Below are positions 47,822 to 54,458 of a stretch of DNA of 56,679 nucleotides, piece after piece. The stretch is from assembly GCA_017561885.1 (NCBI GenBank), contig JAFZBF010000015.1, positions 1 to 56,679 of the forward strand, read 5' to 3'. This DNA comes from Bacteroidales bacterium. GTDB taxonomy: Bacteria; Bacteroidota; Bacteroidia; Bacteroidales; UBA932. Within the stretch, counting starts at the first letter, position 1; each line of letters begins with the position of its first letter. The notes beneath the pieces were generated by a model. The model was given only the letters and a program-made list of their open reading frames with translations, made no database searches and was not told the origin of the DNA. The translations under genes were made by a program, and so were the position numbers.

Positions 47822-49348
47822 ATGAAAAGGATATTGATTATTCTGGCAGCTGCGCTTACTCTGTGCGCATGCGCCAGCAAGGTCCCCGGTCAGGTAAAGG
47901 TGACCGGAGGTACCATCCAGGGCGTCGTCCTGGACGATGTAACTGTATATAAAGGAATTCCGTTCGCAGCGCCCCCTGTCGGCGAACTCCGCTGGAAGGC
48001 GCCTCAGCCCGTAGTGGCGTGGGACGGCGTGCTCGAGTGCAAGGAATTCGGCCCCAACCCCATGCAGGGCAACGGCCAGGGCTGCAGCGAAGACTGCCTC
48101 TACCTGAACGTATGGACTCCCGCAAAGAGCCCTAAGGAGAAACTTCCTGTGATGGTATGGATCTACGGCGGCGGTTTCGCAGGCGGAGCCACATCTTACT
48201 ATGACGGAGCCGACCTGGCCCGCAAAGGTGTGATCCTCGTGAGCGTAGCCTACCGTGTCGGCAAGCTGGGATTCCTGTCTCTGCCTGAACTCTCAGCAGA
48301 AGATCCTCACGGCGTGAGCGGCAACTACGGCATTCTAGACCAGATCGCCGGCCTGCAGTGGGTAAAGGACAATATCGCGAAGTTCGGCGGCGACCCGGCA
48401 AAGGTTACCATCTTCGGTGAGTCTGCTGGTGGCATATCTGTCAGCATGCTCTGCGCATCTCCCCTCGCCAAAGGCCTCTTCCGTGGCGCCATCTCACAGA
48501 GCGGCGGCTCTTTCGGCCCGACAAACCCCCAGTCTTATCCAGGTGAGAACATGCAGACTCTGGCTGTCGCACAGGAAGAAAACGCAGCATGGGCAAAACG
48601 GGTTTTCGGTGACAATTATACACTTGAGCAGCTGCGCGCGGCAGAAGCCAGGACAGTGATGGGCAATTTCGGCGGCTCAGGCGGCTGGCCCGTAACCGAT
48701 GGCTATGTAATCCCGGACGACCAGTTCAAGCTCTATGAGGCCGGCAAGTACAACGACGTCGATGTGCTCATCGGTTACAACTCCGACGAAGGCATGAGCT
48801 TCGGTTTTGCATCAGGCGGCGGAAGCCACGAAGAGTCTGTCCGCTCTCGCTATGAAGACTATGCCGACGCCCTTCTGGCAGCATATCCCGTAGAACCGGA
48901 CGGCAAAGTAGGCAAGACCGCCCGCGACCTCACACGCGACGCCGCATTCGGATGGCAGACCTGGAGCTGGGCCCGCCTTCAGGAGCGCACCGGCAAAGGC
49001 CGCGTATGGCTGTACTATTTCGACCAGCATCCCGACTATCCGGCCGATTCACCCCGCTACGGCCAGGGCTCTCCCCACGGACAGGACGTAGCATACGTAT
49101 TCGGCAACCCCGACGAGACACTGCCCACCGACAAGCAGCTCTCACAGTGGATGATGGACTACTGGACCAACTTCGCCAAGACCGGCGACCCGAACGGCGA
49201 AGGTCTGCCCACATGGCCCCGCTTCCGCAACGACGACCCTCAGACAATGGTCCTCACCGGCAGCGGCTGCCACGCAGCCCCCGTCCCGTCAGAAGCCGCG
49301 CTGAAAGTTCTGGACGAATACTTCGCCTGGAGACGCAGCCAGGAATAA
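47822..49348 (+). CDS. type B carboxylesterase, predicted lipoprotein
   Basis: 508 residues. Lipoprotein-like signal (MKRILIILAAALTLCAC, lipidated Cys about C17). An alpha/beta-hydrolase of the carboxylesterase/cholinesterase family: YKGIPFAAPPVGELRWK, EDCLYLNVWTP, the oxyanion hole YGGGFAGG, and the nucleophile S201 in FGESAGG. The acid is probably in YNSDEGMSF, and the His is in PHGQDVAYVFGNP. In gut Bacteroidales such enzymes often remove acetyl or feruloyl esters from plant glycans, which would fit the nearby GH3 xylosidase-like gene. The substrate is inferred. Confidence 0.9.
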   Translation: MKRILIILAAALTLCACASKVPGQVKVTGGTIQGVVLDDVTVYKGIPFAAPPVGELRWKAPQPVVAWDGVLECKEFGPNPMQGNGQGCSEDCLYLNVWTPAKSPKEKLPVMVWIYGGGFAGGATSYYDGADLARKGVILVSVAYRVGKLGFLSLPELSAEDPHGVSGNYGILDQIAGLQWVKDNIAKFGGDPAKVTIFGESAGGISVSMLCASPLAKGLFRGAISQSGGSFGPTNPQSYPGENMQTLAVAQEENAAWAKRVFGDNYTLEQLRAAEARTVMGNFGGSGGWPVTDGYVIPDDQFKLYEAGKYNDVDVLIGYNSDEGMSFGFASGGGSHEESVRSRYEDYADALLAAYPVEPDGKVGKTARDLTRDAAFGWQTWSWARLQERTGKGRVWLYYFDQHPDYPADSPRYGQGSPHGQDVAYVFGNPDETLPTDKQLSQWMMDYWTNFAKTGDPNGEGLPTWPRFRNDDPQTMVLTGSGCHAAPVPSEAALKVLDEYFAWRRSQE

Positions 49349-49375
49349 CAGGATCAGGAAAAATAGCAGGATAGG

Positions 49376-49777
49376 TCAGAGAGTGAATGAAATGAACTCC
49401 TGACCTATTTTGTGAAGTCCGGCTTCGATTTTCTTAGCCTGTTTCTGGGATATATATGTATCCCCGCTTTTGTATTGCCTCATCAGACTGGGCGATATTC
49501 CTACCCGTACGGCAAATTTGGATGCATTCAGAAAATCAAAGACATTGAACATCGCAGAAATGTCGTACTTGTACTCAAAAGTCAAGTCCTTAAGTTCGTC
49601 AGGAAGAGGTTCTCCACTTTCAGCATAGTAGTCGAGCACATCCTTGTAGCACGACAGCATCTCATCCTTCGCCTCCTGCACCGAAGCCCCGCTGCCATGA
49701 AGGATAGTCATCAGATTGTCGGTATAGGCAGCGTACCCATTCTTATCCTTTTCAATAATCACAAGCGCTTTCATCAT
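49376..49777 (-). CDS. hicB: HicB-type antitoxin with C-terminal helix-turn-helix
   Basis: 133 residues. The N-terminal half has the partly degraded RNase H-like HicB fold (ALVIIEKDKNGYAAYTDNL, HGSGASVQEAKDEMLSCYKDVLDYY). The C-terminal half (about 80-133) is a helix-turn-helix (SKFAVRVGISPSLMRQYKSGDTYISQKQAKKIEAGLHKIG) that should bind the promoter and autoregulate. Binds and blocks HicA. It overlaps the hicA stop by 1 nt (TAATG), the toxin-first order common for hicAB. Confidence 0.88.
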   Translation of the reverse strand: MMKALVIIEKDKNGYAAYTDNLMTILHGSGASVQEAKDEMLSCYKDVLDYYAESGEPLPDELKDLTFEYKYDISAMFNVFDFLNASKFAVRVGISPSLMRQYKSGDTYISQKQAKKIEAGLHKIGQEFISFTL

Positions 49778-49965
49778 TAATTATCGTTATTGACTTTTTT
49801 TAACAGTCTTTTCTGAAGACCGCGTTTTATTTCCTCGTTCCAATGCCTTTCCACAACGATCGAATCGCTGCGGCCAGTCTTTTTGTAAATATCATGGTCT
49901 CCCCCATGCCTTACCAATACCCATCCCTTCTGAATAATCATCTTCCTGAATTCATTCCACGTCAT
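49777..49965 (-). CDS. hicA: HicA-type toxin (mRNA interferase)
   Basis: 62 residues from the ATG at 49965. The dsRBD-like fold is recognisable: MTWNEFRKMIIQKGW, then VLVRHGGDHDIYKK with the catalytic His at H24, and HWNEEIKRGLQKRLLKK at the end. HicA toxins cleave mRNA and tmRNA until neutralised by HicB. A TATATTTG -7 element lies only 14 nt upstream. An upstream in-frame start at 50013 would precede the promoter element and is unlikely. Confidence 0.85.
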   Translation of the reverse strand: MTWNEFRKMIIQKGWVLVRHGGDHDIYKKTGRSDSIVVERHWNEEIKRGLQKRLLKKVNNDN

Positions 49966-49979
49966 TGTCGTTTCGATGC

Positions 49980-49987
49980 CAAATATA
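49980..49987 (-). promoter_or_regulatory. -7 promoter element of hicAB
   Basis: TATATTTG on the minus strand ends 14 nt before the hicA ATG; matches TAnnTTTG. Confidence 0.5.
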
Positions 49988-50077
49988 ATACATTCTTGCA
50001 AGATAATGCGCATTGACGATCAATATCATCAATCCGCATCGCCAAGGTATCGACAACGTCAACAACTAACCATACTC

Positions 50078-50097
50078 TAAACGTTTATATTCGTTTA
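50078..50097. repeat. short inverted repeat upstream of hicAB
   Basis: TAAACG (50078-50083) and CGTTTA (50092-50097) with an 8-nt A/T-rich spacer. It lies about 110 nt upstream of the hicA start, between hicAB and the repeat core. It may be an operator or a chance palindrome. Confidence 0.25.
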
Positions 50098-50110
50098 ACT
50101 GATTAGGCTC

Positions 50111-50135
50111 GCCCTAGGCATTGCTGCCGCAAGCC
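50111..50135 (+). repeat. REP-like 25-nt core, copy 2 (inverted relative to copy 1)
   Basis: Begins GCCCTAGGCATTGCTGCCGC and is the exact reverse complement of 27129-27153. Flanking bases differ between the copies, so the 25 nt is the conserved unit here. It lies in the 238-bp gap between hicAB and recF. Confidence 0.7.
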
Positions 50136-50166
50136 GCGCAACGTGCATAACGAGTCCTCCTGACTA

Positions 50167-50198
50167 TTGGCTTTTCTTCTGACATTTGCGTATCTTTG
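50167..50198 (+). promoter_or_regulatory. promoter of the recF run
   Basis: TTG at 50167-50169, a 21-nt spacer and TATCTTTG at 50191-50198. The -7 ends only 5 nt before the recF ATG at 50204, which implies a leaderless or nearly leaderless message. Confidence 0.6.
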
Positions 50199-50203
50199 TC
50201 TTT

Positions 50204-51304
50204 ATGTACCTCAAGCGGATCAGCCTTACGAATTTCAAGAACATTCCGGAAGCTCAGATCGAGTTCTCCAGCGGGCTGAACTGCATCAACGGCAACAACG
50301 GCCAGGGCAAGACGAATCTGCTGGACGCCATCTACTACCTGTCGATGACCAAGAGCTATTTCGACATCCTGGACCGATTCACCTTCCGCCACGGCGAGCA
50401 GACCTCATCCGTACAGGGCACATACGTAAGCGACGACGGCACGGAAGAGACCATCACCGTGCTGCTCAGCAAGCACGCGCCTAAGCAGGTGCGCCGCGGC
50501 AAGAAACAGTACGCCCGTTTCTCGGACCACATCGGCCTCATTCCCATCGTGATGTCTTCCCCCACGGACACCGCGCTGGTTAACGAATCCGGCAGCGAAC
50601 GCCGCCGCTTCGTCAACATGTTCCTGTCCCAGACAGACAGGGAATACCTGAGGAACCTCCAGGACTACAACCAGCTCCTGATGCAGCGCAACAAGCTGCT
50701 CAAACAAGAGACTGTTCCCGCAGACCTTCTTGACGTTTTCTCAGCCAGGCTGGCCGAATATGCCGACTACATTTACCGCAGAAGGTCCGAGCTCTGCGCA
50801 AGGCTGACTCCGCTGGTAGACAGATATCACCAGATGCTGTCCGGCGACGGTGAAAAGGTATCGCTGCAGTACGTCTCAGACCTGCAGAACGGCCCGCTAG
50901 AAGACATCCTGCGCAAGGAAGCAGAGAGGGAAAGGGTACTGAAATATACTACTGCCGGAGTGCATCACGACGACATCCTGCTTCAGCTCGACGGCTACCC
51001 GCTGCGAAAATGCGGGTCGCAGGGCCAGCAGAAAAGCTTCCTTATAGCCTTGAAACTCGCTCAGTTCACAATTATGAGAGAGAGCTACTCCTTCCCTCCC
51101 ATCCTGCTGCTCGACGACGTGTTCGACAAACTGGATTCGGAAAGGGTCGCTCACCTGCTCTCTATTGTTTCCGGGGAGGATTTCGGCCAGATATTCATCA
51201 CTGACAGCAACAAGGTCCGGCTCGGACAGACGGTGAGCGCCCTGAAGGTTGAGAGCGCAATGTTCGATGTCGAAGACGGACAATATACCAGGATTCAGCT
51301 ATGA
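50204..51304 (+). CDS. recF: DNA replication and repair protein RecF
   Basis: SMC-like ATPase that helps load RecA at single-strand gaps. 366 residues. MYLKRISLTNFKNI at the start, Walker A GNNGQGKT (30-37), the conserved arginine-containing LVNESGSERRRFVNMFLSQ, the signature motif CGSQGQQKSFLIALKLAQ, and Walker B PILLLDDVFDKLD. The start at 50204 matches relatives; an in-frame ATG at 50186 precedes the promoter -7. It overlaps the DUF721 gene by 4 bp (ATGA), a common pairing. Confidence 0.96.
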   Translation: MYLKRISLTNFKNIPEAQIEFSSGLNCINGNNGQGKTNLLDAIYYLSMTKSYFDILDRFTFRHGEQTSSVQGTYVSDDGTEETITVLLSKHAPKQVRRGKKQYARFSDHIGLIPIVMSSPTDTALVNESGSERRRFVNMFLSQTDREYLRNLQDYNQLLMQRNKLLKQETVPADLLDVFSARLAEYADYIYRRRSELCARLTPLVDRYHQMLSGDGEKVSLQYVSDLQNGPLEDILRKEAERERVLKYTTAGVHHDDILLQLDGYPLRKCGSQGQQKSFLIALKLAQFTIMRESYSFPPILLLDDVFDKLDSERVAHLLSIVSGEDFGQIFITDSNKVRLGQTVSALKVESAMFDVEDGQYTRIQL

Positions 51305-51594
51305 GAAGGCAGAAATCAGTCCTTATAGGAGACCTCCTCAGAGAGCTCATACCTAACGAGAGCACACTCGGCAGAGGCTTGCTTTCGGCAAGAATCAAAT
51401 CGGCTTATCTGCAGGCTGTAGGCAGCTCCGCCGCGGCAGCGACGATGAACGTAAGCTTCAGGGACGGAACGCTGAGATGCAGGATTTCCTCATCAGTCTA
51501 CAGGATGCATCTCACTTCAAACAAAGATGAAATCCTGAAGGCAGTCAATTCAATACTCGGTACAGAAGAAGTAAAAACGTTAATATTCACATAA
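51301..51594 (+). CDS. DUF721/DciA-like protein
   Basis: 97 residues with the DUF721 pattern: MRRQKSVLIGDLLRELIPN, an amphipathic helical segment with SARIKSAYLQAVG, then a small beta-alpha part DGTLRCRISSSVYRMHLTSNKDEILKAVN. In other bacteria DUF721 proteins (DciA) load the replicative helicase. Bacteroidota members are short and often adjacent to recF, as here with an ATGA overlap. Function in this phylum is not proven. pdxB starts 2 nt after its stop. Confidence 0.8.
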   Translation: MRRQKSVLIGDLLRELIPNESTLGRGLLSARIKSAYLQAVGSSAAAATMNVSFRDGTLRCRISSSVYRMHLTSNKDEILKAVNSILGTEEVKTLIFT

Positions 51595-51596
51595 AG

Positions 51597-52556
51597 ATGA
51601 AAGCAATAATCGACAACGCCATACCATACATCCAAGGAGTTCTTGAACCATTCTTCGACGTCGAATACCTTCCTGGCAAGGACATTGACCGTGCAAAGGC
51701 CGCAGATGCAGACGTATTGCTCATACGCACCCGCACCCACTGCAACGAAGCTCTGCTTGCAGGCTCCAGAGTGAAGCTGGTCGCCACCGCCACAATTGGC
51801 TGCGACCATATTGACACCGCCTGGTGCCGCAAAGCCGGGATCAAGGTGGTAAACGCTCCCGGATGCAACAGCTCAGCCGTGATGGAGTATTTCTTCACCG
51901 CCATCTACAAGCTCGCCGAGATGAAGCACCTGGATCTTCTGCTGAAGACCATCGGCGTGGTGGGCGTAGGCCATGTGGGGAGCAAGATTGCGGCCATGGG
52001 AGAGAATCTCGGTTTCAAGATTCTACGCAACGACCCGCCAAGGATGGCTGCAGAAGGCCCGAAAGGCTTCGTCGACCTCGACACGCTCCTGGAAGAGTCC
52101 GACATCGTCACCATCCACATACCCCTCGAGAACAACCTCGATTTCGCGGGCGACCATTTCTTCAACAGCATGAAGGACGGGGCGATATTCGTCAACGCAT
52201 CGCGCGGCGAAGTTGTCGTTGAAGAGGCCTTCCTGAGAAACCGTAAACGCTTCGCAGGAGTCGTGATGGATGTGTGGAGACACGAGCCAGACATCAATCC
52301 GGCCATGCTGGCGGCAGCCGACATCGCCACCCCGCACATCGCCGGCTATTCTATGCAGGGAAAGATCAACGGCACCACCGCCGTAGTGCGTGCCACCGGA
52401 GAATTCTTCGACATACCGGAGCTGAAGGAATTCAGCCTGCCATCTGCCGAGAAACCGTTCTCCCTGACAAGATACGACATAATGGCCGACGACAGAGCGC
52501 TGCGTTCAGCCCCTGAGAACTTCGAATCGCTGAGAAGTCATTACAATTACAGATAG
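51597..52556 (+). CDS. pdxB: erythronate-4-phosphate dehydrogenase
   Basis: Second step of the DXP-dependent pyridoxal-phosphate pathway, oxidising 4-phosphoerythronate. 319 residues in the D-2-hydroxyacid dehydrogenase fold: VKLVATATIGCDHIDTAWC and NAPGCNSSAVMEYFFTA near the active site, the NAD motif GVVGVGHVGSKIA, VTIHIPLENN, NASRGEVVVEEAF and DIATPHIAGYSMQGK. It is about 60 residues shorter than the E. coli enzyme, so the C-terminal dimerisation domain is reduced. Its end overlaps the convergent HAD gene by 10 bp. Confidence 0.93.
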   Translation: MKAIIDNAIPYIQGVLEPFFDVEYLPGKDIDRAKAADADVLLIRTRTHCNEALLAGSRVKLVATATIGCDHIDTAWCRKAGIKVVNAPGCNSSAVMEYFFTAIYKLAEMKHLDLLLKTIGVVGVGHVGSKIAAMGENLGFKILRNDPPRMAAEGPKGFVDLDTLLEESDIVTIHIPLENNLDFAGDHFFNSMKDGAIFVNASRGEVVVEEAFLRNRKRFAGVVMDVWRHEPDINPAMLAAADIATPHIAGYSMQGKINGTTAVVRATGEFFDIPELKEFSLPSAEKPFSLTRYDIMADDRALRSAPENFESLRSHYNYR

Positions 52557-53146
52557 GAAGCCAGAGTGCTGCGCAACGCGTCAGCAGATTTGAATACGAT
52601 GGTCTGGAAGCCCAGTCTTTCAGCTACTGCCGTATTCTCAGGATTGTCGTCCACGAACAGACACTCGCAAGGCTTGAGACCATAGCGCTCGAGCAGGATA
52701 TGATATATCCTTTCGTCAGGCTTGGCAATCTTTTCTTCACCGGAGATGACCATTCCGTCCAGAAGGCCGAACACTGGATAAGATGACTGCACGTATGTAT
52801 GGAACTTGCGGTCATTCCAGTTGCTCAGGCCATACAAAGCATATCCTTTTTCCTTTAGCTCCCTCACCAGGTCGAACATCCCGGGTATCGTACCTCTCAT
52901 CATCCTCCACCAGCCGGTGTCGTAAAGTTCTATCTCGGCCGCCCATTGGGGATACTTGCGCTGAAGCAGGACCACTTCCCTGCGGAAGGATGCTCCTGCA
53001 TCCATCCTGGCATTCCATTCGGAAGTACAGATGTTGTCAAGAAACCAGTCGGCCTTGTGCCTGCTGCCGAACACGTCATCATATAAGTAATGCGGGTTCC
53101 AGTCAACAAGGACATTTCCAAAATCGAGGACTATATTCTTGACCAT
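52547..53146 (-). CDS. HAD-family hydrolase (YihX-like, subfamily IA)
   Basis: Predicted small-molecule phosphatase of 199 residues. Motif I is VLDFGNVLVDW, the DxG variant seen in the YihX group, followed by the helical cap (FLDNICTSEWNARMDAGASF). Motif II is LYGLSNWN, motif III the lysine in EEKIAKPDERIY, motif IV LFVDDNPENTAVAERLGF. YihX-like enzymes act on sugar phosphates such as alpha-glucose-1-phosphate; the substrate here is unknown. It is divergent from the V-ATPase operon, with overlapping promoter elements. Confidence 0.88.
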   Translation of the reverse strand: MVKNIVLDFGNVLVDWNPHYLYDDVFGSRHKADWFLDNICTSEWNARMDAGASFRREVVLLQRKYPQWAAEIELYDTGWWRMMRGTIPGMFDLVRELKEKGYALYGLSNWNDRKFHTYVQSSYPVFGLLDGMVISGEEKIAKPDERIYHILLERYGLKPCECLFVDDNPENTAVAERLGFQTIVFKSADALRSTLASYL

Positions 53147-53192
53147 TTCTGATAATTATCCGAGGTGCTGAGATACCACCGGAAATGCGCCG

Positions 53193-53242
53193 CAAAATTA
53201 TTTCAAAACAATTGATATCTGCAATTTTTTTGAGTAGATTTG
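53193..53242. promoter_or_regulatory. interleaved divergent promoters of the HAD gene (minus) and V-ATPase operon (plus)
   Basis: Plus strand: TTG 53212-53214, 20-nt spacer, TAGATTTG 53235-53242, 28 nt before the subunit E ATG. Minus strand: TTG 53224-53222, 21-nt spacer, TAATTTTG 53200-53193, 46 nt before the HAD ATG. The two -33 boxes lie inside each other's spacer. Confidence 0.55.
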
Positions 53243-53270
53243 CAAGGTATCATCCTAAATTTTCGATAAA

Positions 53271-53885
53271 ATGCAGAATAAGTTGCAAGAATTGACCGAT
53301 AAGCTTTACAACGAAGGTTTGTCAAAGGGAAAACAGGAGGCCGAACAGCTTCTTTCCAAGGCTCAGGAGAAAGCCGGCAAAATCATCGAGGATGCTCAGG
53401 CTCAGGCCGCAGAAATTATCAGCAAGGCCCAGAAGGATGCCGACGATTTGAAGTCTAAGGTAACAGCCGACGTCAAGATGGCTTCCACCCAGTCCATCTC
53501 TGCCCTCAAGCAGCAGATCGAGAAGACCCTAATGGCCAAGGTGGTCGGCGGTGAAGTCAAGAGCGCCCTCCAGGATGCCAACTTTGTCAAGCCACTTATA
53601 GAGACTGTCATCAAATCTTTCAATGCAGCCGACATAGCCCCCGCAGGCCTCGACGTCATCCTTCCCGAAAGTATGAAAGACAGCCTTGGCAAAGCTCTTG
53701 CCGCCGGTCTGGACAAAGAACTCAAATCATCAGTCAATATCGATTACGCCAAGAACATTTCCGGCGGTTTCAAGATCGCCCCGAAGGACGGCGGGTATTT
53801 CATCAGTTTCGCTGACGGCGACTTCGAGAAGATGTTCAGCGAATACCTCCGCCCCGCAGCAAAGAAGATCCTGTTCTCAGAATAA
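53271..53885 (+). CDS. atpE: V-type ATPase subunit E
   Basis: Peripheral stalk subunit linking the catalytic head to the membrane part. 204 residues. The first 110 are a long alanine/lysine/glutamate helix (EQLLSKAQEKAGKIIEDAQAQ ..., subdivided by repeated ISKAQKDA-type steps). The rest is the globular C-terminal domain ending GGFKIAPKDGGYFISFADGDFEKMFSEYL, the usual E-subunit signature. First gene of the operon. The gap to the DUF2764 gene is 6 nt. Confidence 0.92.
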   Translation: MQNKLQELTDKLYNEGLSKGKQEAEQLLSKAQEKAGKIIEDAQAQAAEIISKAQKDADDLKSKVTADVKMASTQSISALKQQIEKTLMAKVVGGEVKSALQDANFVKPLIETVIKSFNAADIAPAGLDVILPESMKDSLGKALAAGLDKELKSSVNIDYAKNISGGFKIAPKDGGYFISFADGDFEKMFSEYLRPAAKKILFSE

Positions 53886-53891
53886 CCGGTA

Positions 53892-54458
53892 ATGAACAAC
53901 TACCCTTATATAATTGCGAGCCTGCCGGACTATGTCCTGGACTTCGAGAAGAAGGACTGCGACTACCGTTCGGTGAGGAACAGCATTTATGAACTGCTGG
54001 AGCCCCTGGACCGCAGGATGGTCGAGTGGATGGAGTACGGTTTCGACGACAGCAATCTCACCCCCCACTTCTACCGCACCTGCCGCAAGTGCAAGAATGA
54101 ATTCATAAGGCAGTACTTCGACTTCGACCACAAAGTGCGCACGGAGAAAGTGGCTTTCCTTACCAAGGATCCCACCGGCGATTATTTCGACGAGAAGGCC
54201 GCACTGCTGAAAATCTTCGAGAACAAGAATATCCTCGAGAGGGAGCGCGAGCTGGACATGCTGAAGTGGAACAAGATCGGGGATCTGATCCTTTTCGACG
54301 TCCTCGATTTCAACATCATCCTCGCATTCCTCGCCAAGGCCAACATAATCGCCCGCTGGAACAAGCTCGACCGCACTTCCGGAGAAAAGCTGTTCCGCCA
54401 GTTCGTAAATGAGGTCAACGACACTTACAACGCATCGAAAAACAAGAACAATATATGA
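53892..54458 (+). CDS. DUF2764 protein, V-ATPase-associated (subunit C position)
   Basis: 188 residues of the DUF2764 family, found between atpE and atpA in Bacteroidota-type V-ATPase operons. NYPYIIASLPDYVLDFEKKDC at the start; acidic/aromatic helical middle (WMEYGFDDSNLTPHFYRTCRKCKNEF, DFDHKVRTEKVAFL); C-terminal LDFNIILAFLAKANIIARWNKLD. In this operon type the gene stands where other V-ATPases carry subunit C, the adapter between central stalk and membrane ring, so a related role is plausible but not proven. It overlaps atpA by 4 bp. Confidence 0.82.
   Translation: MNNYPYIIASLPDYVLDFEKKDCDYRSVRNSIYELLEPLDRRMVEWMEYGFDDSNLTPHFYRTCRKCKNEFIRQYFDFDHKVRTEKVAFLTKDPTGDYFDEKAALLKIFENKNILERERELDMLKWNKIGDLILFDVLDFNIILAFLAKANIIARWNKLDRTSGEKLFRQFVNEVNDTYNASKNKNNI

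Noticed and set aside
53164..53195. Possible TPP (THI-box) riboswitch upstream of the V-ATPase operon, from a CTGAGATA-like stretch
   Set aside because: Only one short piece matches. The second conserved half (ACCTGAT and the closing stem) is missing and the downstream genes have no link to thiamine.
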